Shown: piece after piece, positions 43,315-45,744 of the stretch
Numbering within the stretch: the stretch's first letter is position 1
Layout: every line of letters begins with the position of its first letter
Assembly: GCA_001931905.2 (NCBI GenBank)
Contig: MSJI02000303.1
Location: 1-45,744 of the forward strand
DNA: 45,744 nt
Reading direction: 5' to 3'
From: Cladosporium sp. IMV 00045
Lineage: Eukaryota > Ascomycota > Dothideomycetes > Cladosporiales > Cladosporiaceae
The notes under the pieces: model-generated
Seen by the model: only the letters and a program-made list of their open reading frames with translations
The model's database searches: none
What the model was told of the DNA's origin: nothing
Position numbers and translations under genes: made by a program

Positions 43315-44794
43315 CGACGATGATTTGATGGTCTCTTTTCGGTTTGGACACGGCAACGGACACATATGAGGAACAGGGCTTTGTTAGAGGATGGATGCGC
43401 CTTTTTGGGGTTTGAGAACCGGGTTACGTTGGGGTTGGTTAGGGACAAGGGATGAGAACAAGAATACCCGGAACGGGCTGGGATTTTTTTTCTTGGCTTA
43501 TGGAAGAAGGACAGGAGGTCTCCGTAACAGACAGATATACCCCTTGGGTTTCTTTTGGTTTGGGACCGGTATTTGGAATCGGGTGAAAGGATGGGTCAAT
43601 GGGAATGGAAATTGGGATGGAAAGAGAAGGACGGTGGGAAGGGGGGAAATCGTGCAATCTGTGTTTATGCTTGCCTTGGTTTTTGAATCGTTGACTTTAT
43701 TCTTGTACTTAGTTCTTCTCTATTGCTAGCTCTGATTCGATTGTTGCACGATACTACTTGACTTTGTGTTCTGGAGATGTTATTGTTGCTGATGCTTCTC
43801 TATACACAAGCACTTCCTTCCACGATAGTCGCGCAGTCATTGATCTCGCTTATGTGCTTGAGAAAGAGAGGCTGCGACCTGATGCTTTGTAGCTCTACAA
43901 ACATTTTCTGGATTGGAGAGAGATCCGTTGGCCTCAAGGCACACTGCTCCGTCGTCATGATGACGCGAATCACATGCCTACGATCCACTGGGCCAGCCGT
44001 GGTCCGGGCAGAGAAGCGACTGTTTGACTTCGCTTCATGCATCACTTGACCTCACTTCACTTCACACCTCCAAGCATGACATCACGTGATTCCAACATCA
44101 CGACGGACATCGCAAATTTCAAGCCACAGACAAAACTATCTCGTTCGCGATACTCTCAAAGTACAGGCCGGTCGGCCTCGTTGTAATCATTGCTAATAGA
44201 TAGTCTTGCGGTTATACGAATTCGGAAATCGGTTAGTTAAGGCCTGATCTTATTTAAAAGGGGGAAGGTATTTAGTACTAGCGATAGATACATGGCTCTC
44301 GATACGCATAATCCATAATAATGGATTAGCGCATTAGATAGTAGCATGTATCATATATCAAGGGTCCGGAGAGGGGATAGTGAGTGTGCGATATGTAGCT
44401 CTCTGTTATGCATAATCCAAAATTCCGGATTGGCGCGTCAGATAGTAGCATGTAGTATACTTCAAAAGGAGGAATCACGCGTATCTAGCTAAAGAAGCGT
44501 AGGATAGCGATTTCTAGAAAGGAAAAAAGAGATATGCACGTTGAATATAATACTCTTATAACCGTTCTCGCGTAGAGTGCGAATAGTACGGATAGAGCAT
44601 TAATCAAACTTAACGGAGGAGCCGACACGGTATATACCCTATCTAAGAACCATGGTGCCCCTGTCGTTGTTGAAGTCGATATCATGAGTCGGCGGCGTTG
44701 TACGTGACGTAGAGGTAGTTATCAAAGCGCACTGTATATTTCTATTCTTTACTCCTCTTATCTGCTCTTACAAACGCCAACACAACCAACAATA
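43315..44794. other. Convergent spacer, SLM1(+) / desaturase(-), AT-rich right half
   Basis: The left part is SLM1 3' UTR. From about 44150 the base composition becomes AT-rich, with tandem imperfect repeats and broken short frames. It could be a degraded transposable element. No supported gene. Confidence 0.5.
44281..44465. repeat. Two imperfect direct repeats of about 80 bp, period 104
   Basis: Copy 1 is about 44281-44361 and copy 2 about 44389-44465. Shared blocks are GCATAATCC and AGATAGTAGCATGTA. Each copy holds a small palindrome; in copy 1 it is TAATCCAT and ATGGATTA around four bases. Differences are largely transitions. Confidence 0.7.
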
Positions 44795-45744
44795 TCACTC
44801 AACCTTAACACCCACCCTCCTGGGCCTCGCCTGCGCGGCCCAGCTCAACACGCCCAAGCGCTCTTTGCTCGCTTCGACGGCGCGGCACGAGCGCATCGTT
44901 TGCCACAGCGCGGTGTAGAAGGGCGTGTCGTCGACGATGTAACGCGAGCCCAGGACGGGCTTGATCGCCTCGGTGGCCTCTTCGGCGTGGTAGAAGGGGA
45001 TGCGACTGTTGATTGAAACGTTAGCTAGTGCGTAGGCAAGAGCAATAATTCCGCCTTCAAGAGAATGGAGCGGCACTTACGTGAACAGGTGGTGCACGAC
45101 GTGGCAGTCGATGATGCCGTGGAAGAGGTATTTGCCGACGAAGCCGTAGGGGCGGTCGACGGTGTTGAGCGCGCCTTCGGTGAAGGTCCAGGTGTCGGCT
45201 TCGAAGTGCAGGGTCGATTCGTGCGTGTGGTGGAGGTAGGTTATCGCCACTGTTAGAAAGGATGAGGGTTAGTGATTGATTCTCTCTTTGAGACTAGCGA
45301 ACCTTCCAGTTCGGAGATTTCTGGAGAAAGGTAGAACAAAAACATACCAAGCCAGTTGTTGACCCAGAGGTAAGGCACTCCGTACAGCAGCAGGACGTTC
45401 TGCACGCCAACGTACTTGCTCAGAACGTACAGCGCCCCGAGAGTGAGAGCGAGGCCGATATCAGACAAGAGGACGAAACCCTGCTCTTTGGCGGAGAAGA
45501 CGGTGCTGGTGAAATCGTAATGGCTCCTCGCCAGCATCGACTTGGAAAGACCCCTGGGAGCGCTCTTCTCGCCACCGCTAGCGTAGAAGAACATATAAGC
45601 CGGCCAACCAAGCAATTGATGCGCGAGCAGCTCGACGGCAGTGTACAGCGGGGCATCCTCAGCGTGCTCGAGCAGGTTCTTGACGTCTGAGAAAACGCCC
45701 TGCTCGCCCGTGCGGCTGGGCACGAAAGCCGTGTCTTTCTCCAT
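44795..45744 (-). CDS. Delta-12 (oleate) fatty acid desaturase, C-terminal part (5' partial)
   Basis: ER membrane di-iron desaturase converting oleate to linoleate on phospholipids (FAD2-like). The visible part begins inside the gene at HMEKDTAFVPSRT-type sequence; the Met at the edge is an internal residue of the family, and the first two histidine boxes lie outside the window. Exons: 45744-45348, 45249-45081, 45005-44795. Introns are 98 and 75 nt, with phases consistent. The third histidine box HVVHH is at 45103-45089, followed by LFTRIPFYHAEEATEAIKPVLGSRY, typical of delta-12 enzymes. ELLAHQLLGWPAYMFFYASG and the hydrophobic stretch LALTLGALYVL also match. About 258 residues are visible; the family is usually 400-480. 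A bifunctional delta-12/15 activity cannot be excluded. No second copy is present in the window. Confidence 0.9.

Noticed and set aside
44485..44685. Minus-strand frame near the desaturase as a retrotransposon protein
   Set aside because: Sixty-six codons with no recognisable domain; only base composition suggests a mobile-element remnant, so no gene is called.
1..45744. tRNA genes, rRNA and CRISPR arrays
   Set aside because: Looked for T-arm and A/B-box patterns and regularly spaced repeats on both strands; nothing convincing was found.

Overview
The window is nuclear DNA of a filamentous ascomycete. The genes carry short GT-AG introns of about 50-110 nt, the intergenic spacers are 0.3-3 kb, and the families are typically fungal (CCR4, SKT5/CHS4, a Zn2Cys6 regulator, a SIT-type siderophore transporter, SLM1, a delta-12 desaturase). 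Almost every gene occurs twice, in the same order and orientation, with proteins about 98% identical by eye and diverged spacers. That is what a recently duplicated or hybrid genome looks like; the halotolerant black yeast Hortaea werneckii (Dothideomycetes) is the best-known match. The species call is inference.

The window is three contigs joined by two 20-base N gaps: A (1-12796), B (12817-32113) and C (32134-45744). A carries CCR4, a small Zn-ribbon-like protein, SKT5, a chromo-like protein, a Zn2Cys6 regulator and the 3' end of the siderophore transporter. B carries the 3' end of CCR4, the same genes in the same order, the whole transporter, a GATA-finger/membrane/lysozyme-like protein and the first third of SLM1. 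C carries the transporter without its 3' end, the GATA/lysozyme-like gene, a complete SLM1 and the 3' half of a delta-12 fatty acid desaturase. The end of A and the start of C are the same 242 bases. So A and C are most simply one continuous homeologous locus, and B is the other homeolog placed between them by the scaffolder. The head-to-tail tandem layout is probably an assembly artefact.

In one reconstructed locus the order is CCR4(+), Zn protein(-), SKT5(-), chromo-like(+), Zn2Cys6 regulator(-), siderophore transporter(-), a 2.9-kb divergent promoter region, GATA/lysozyme-like(+), SLM1(+), desaturase(-). Functions visible here are mRNA deadenylation, chitin synthase III activation, iron uptake, TORC2/PI(4,5)P2 signalling and membrane lipid unsaturation. 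No co-regulated cluster is evident apart from iron control of the transporter: its promoter carries two perfect ATCWGATAA sites, the motif of SreA-type iron-sensing GATA repressors, kept in both homeologs.

The homeologs differ in informative ways. Copy B of the Zn2Cys6 regulator lost its C-terminal third to a deletion of about 935 bp. The transporter in C lost the upstream of two possible start codons. Poly-T, G-rich and 10-bp minisatellite tracts differ between copies. The SLM1 copy in C appears to have a one-base frameshift just before its expected C-terminus. No tRNA, rRNA, CRISPR array or intact transposon was seen.
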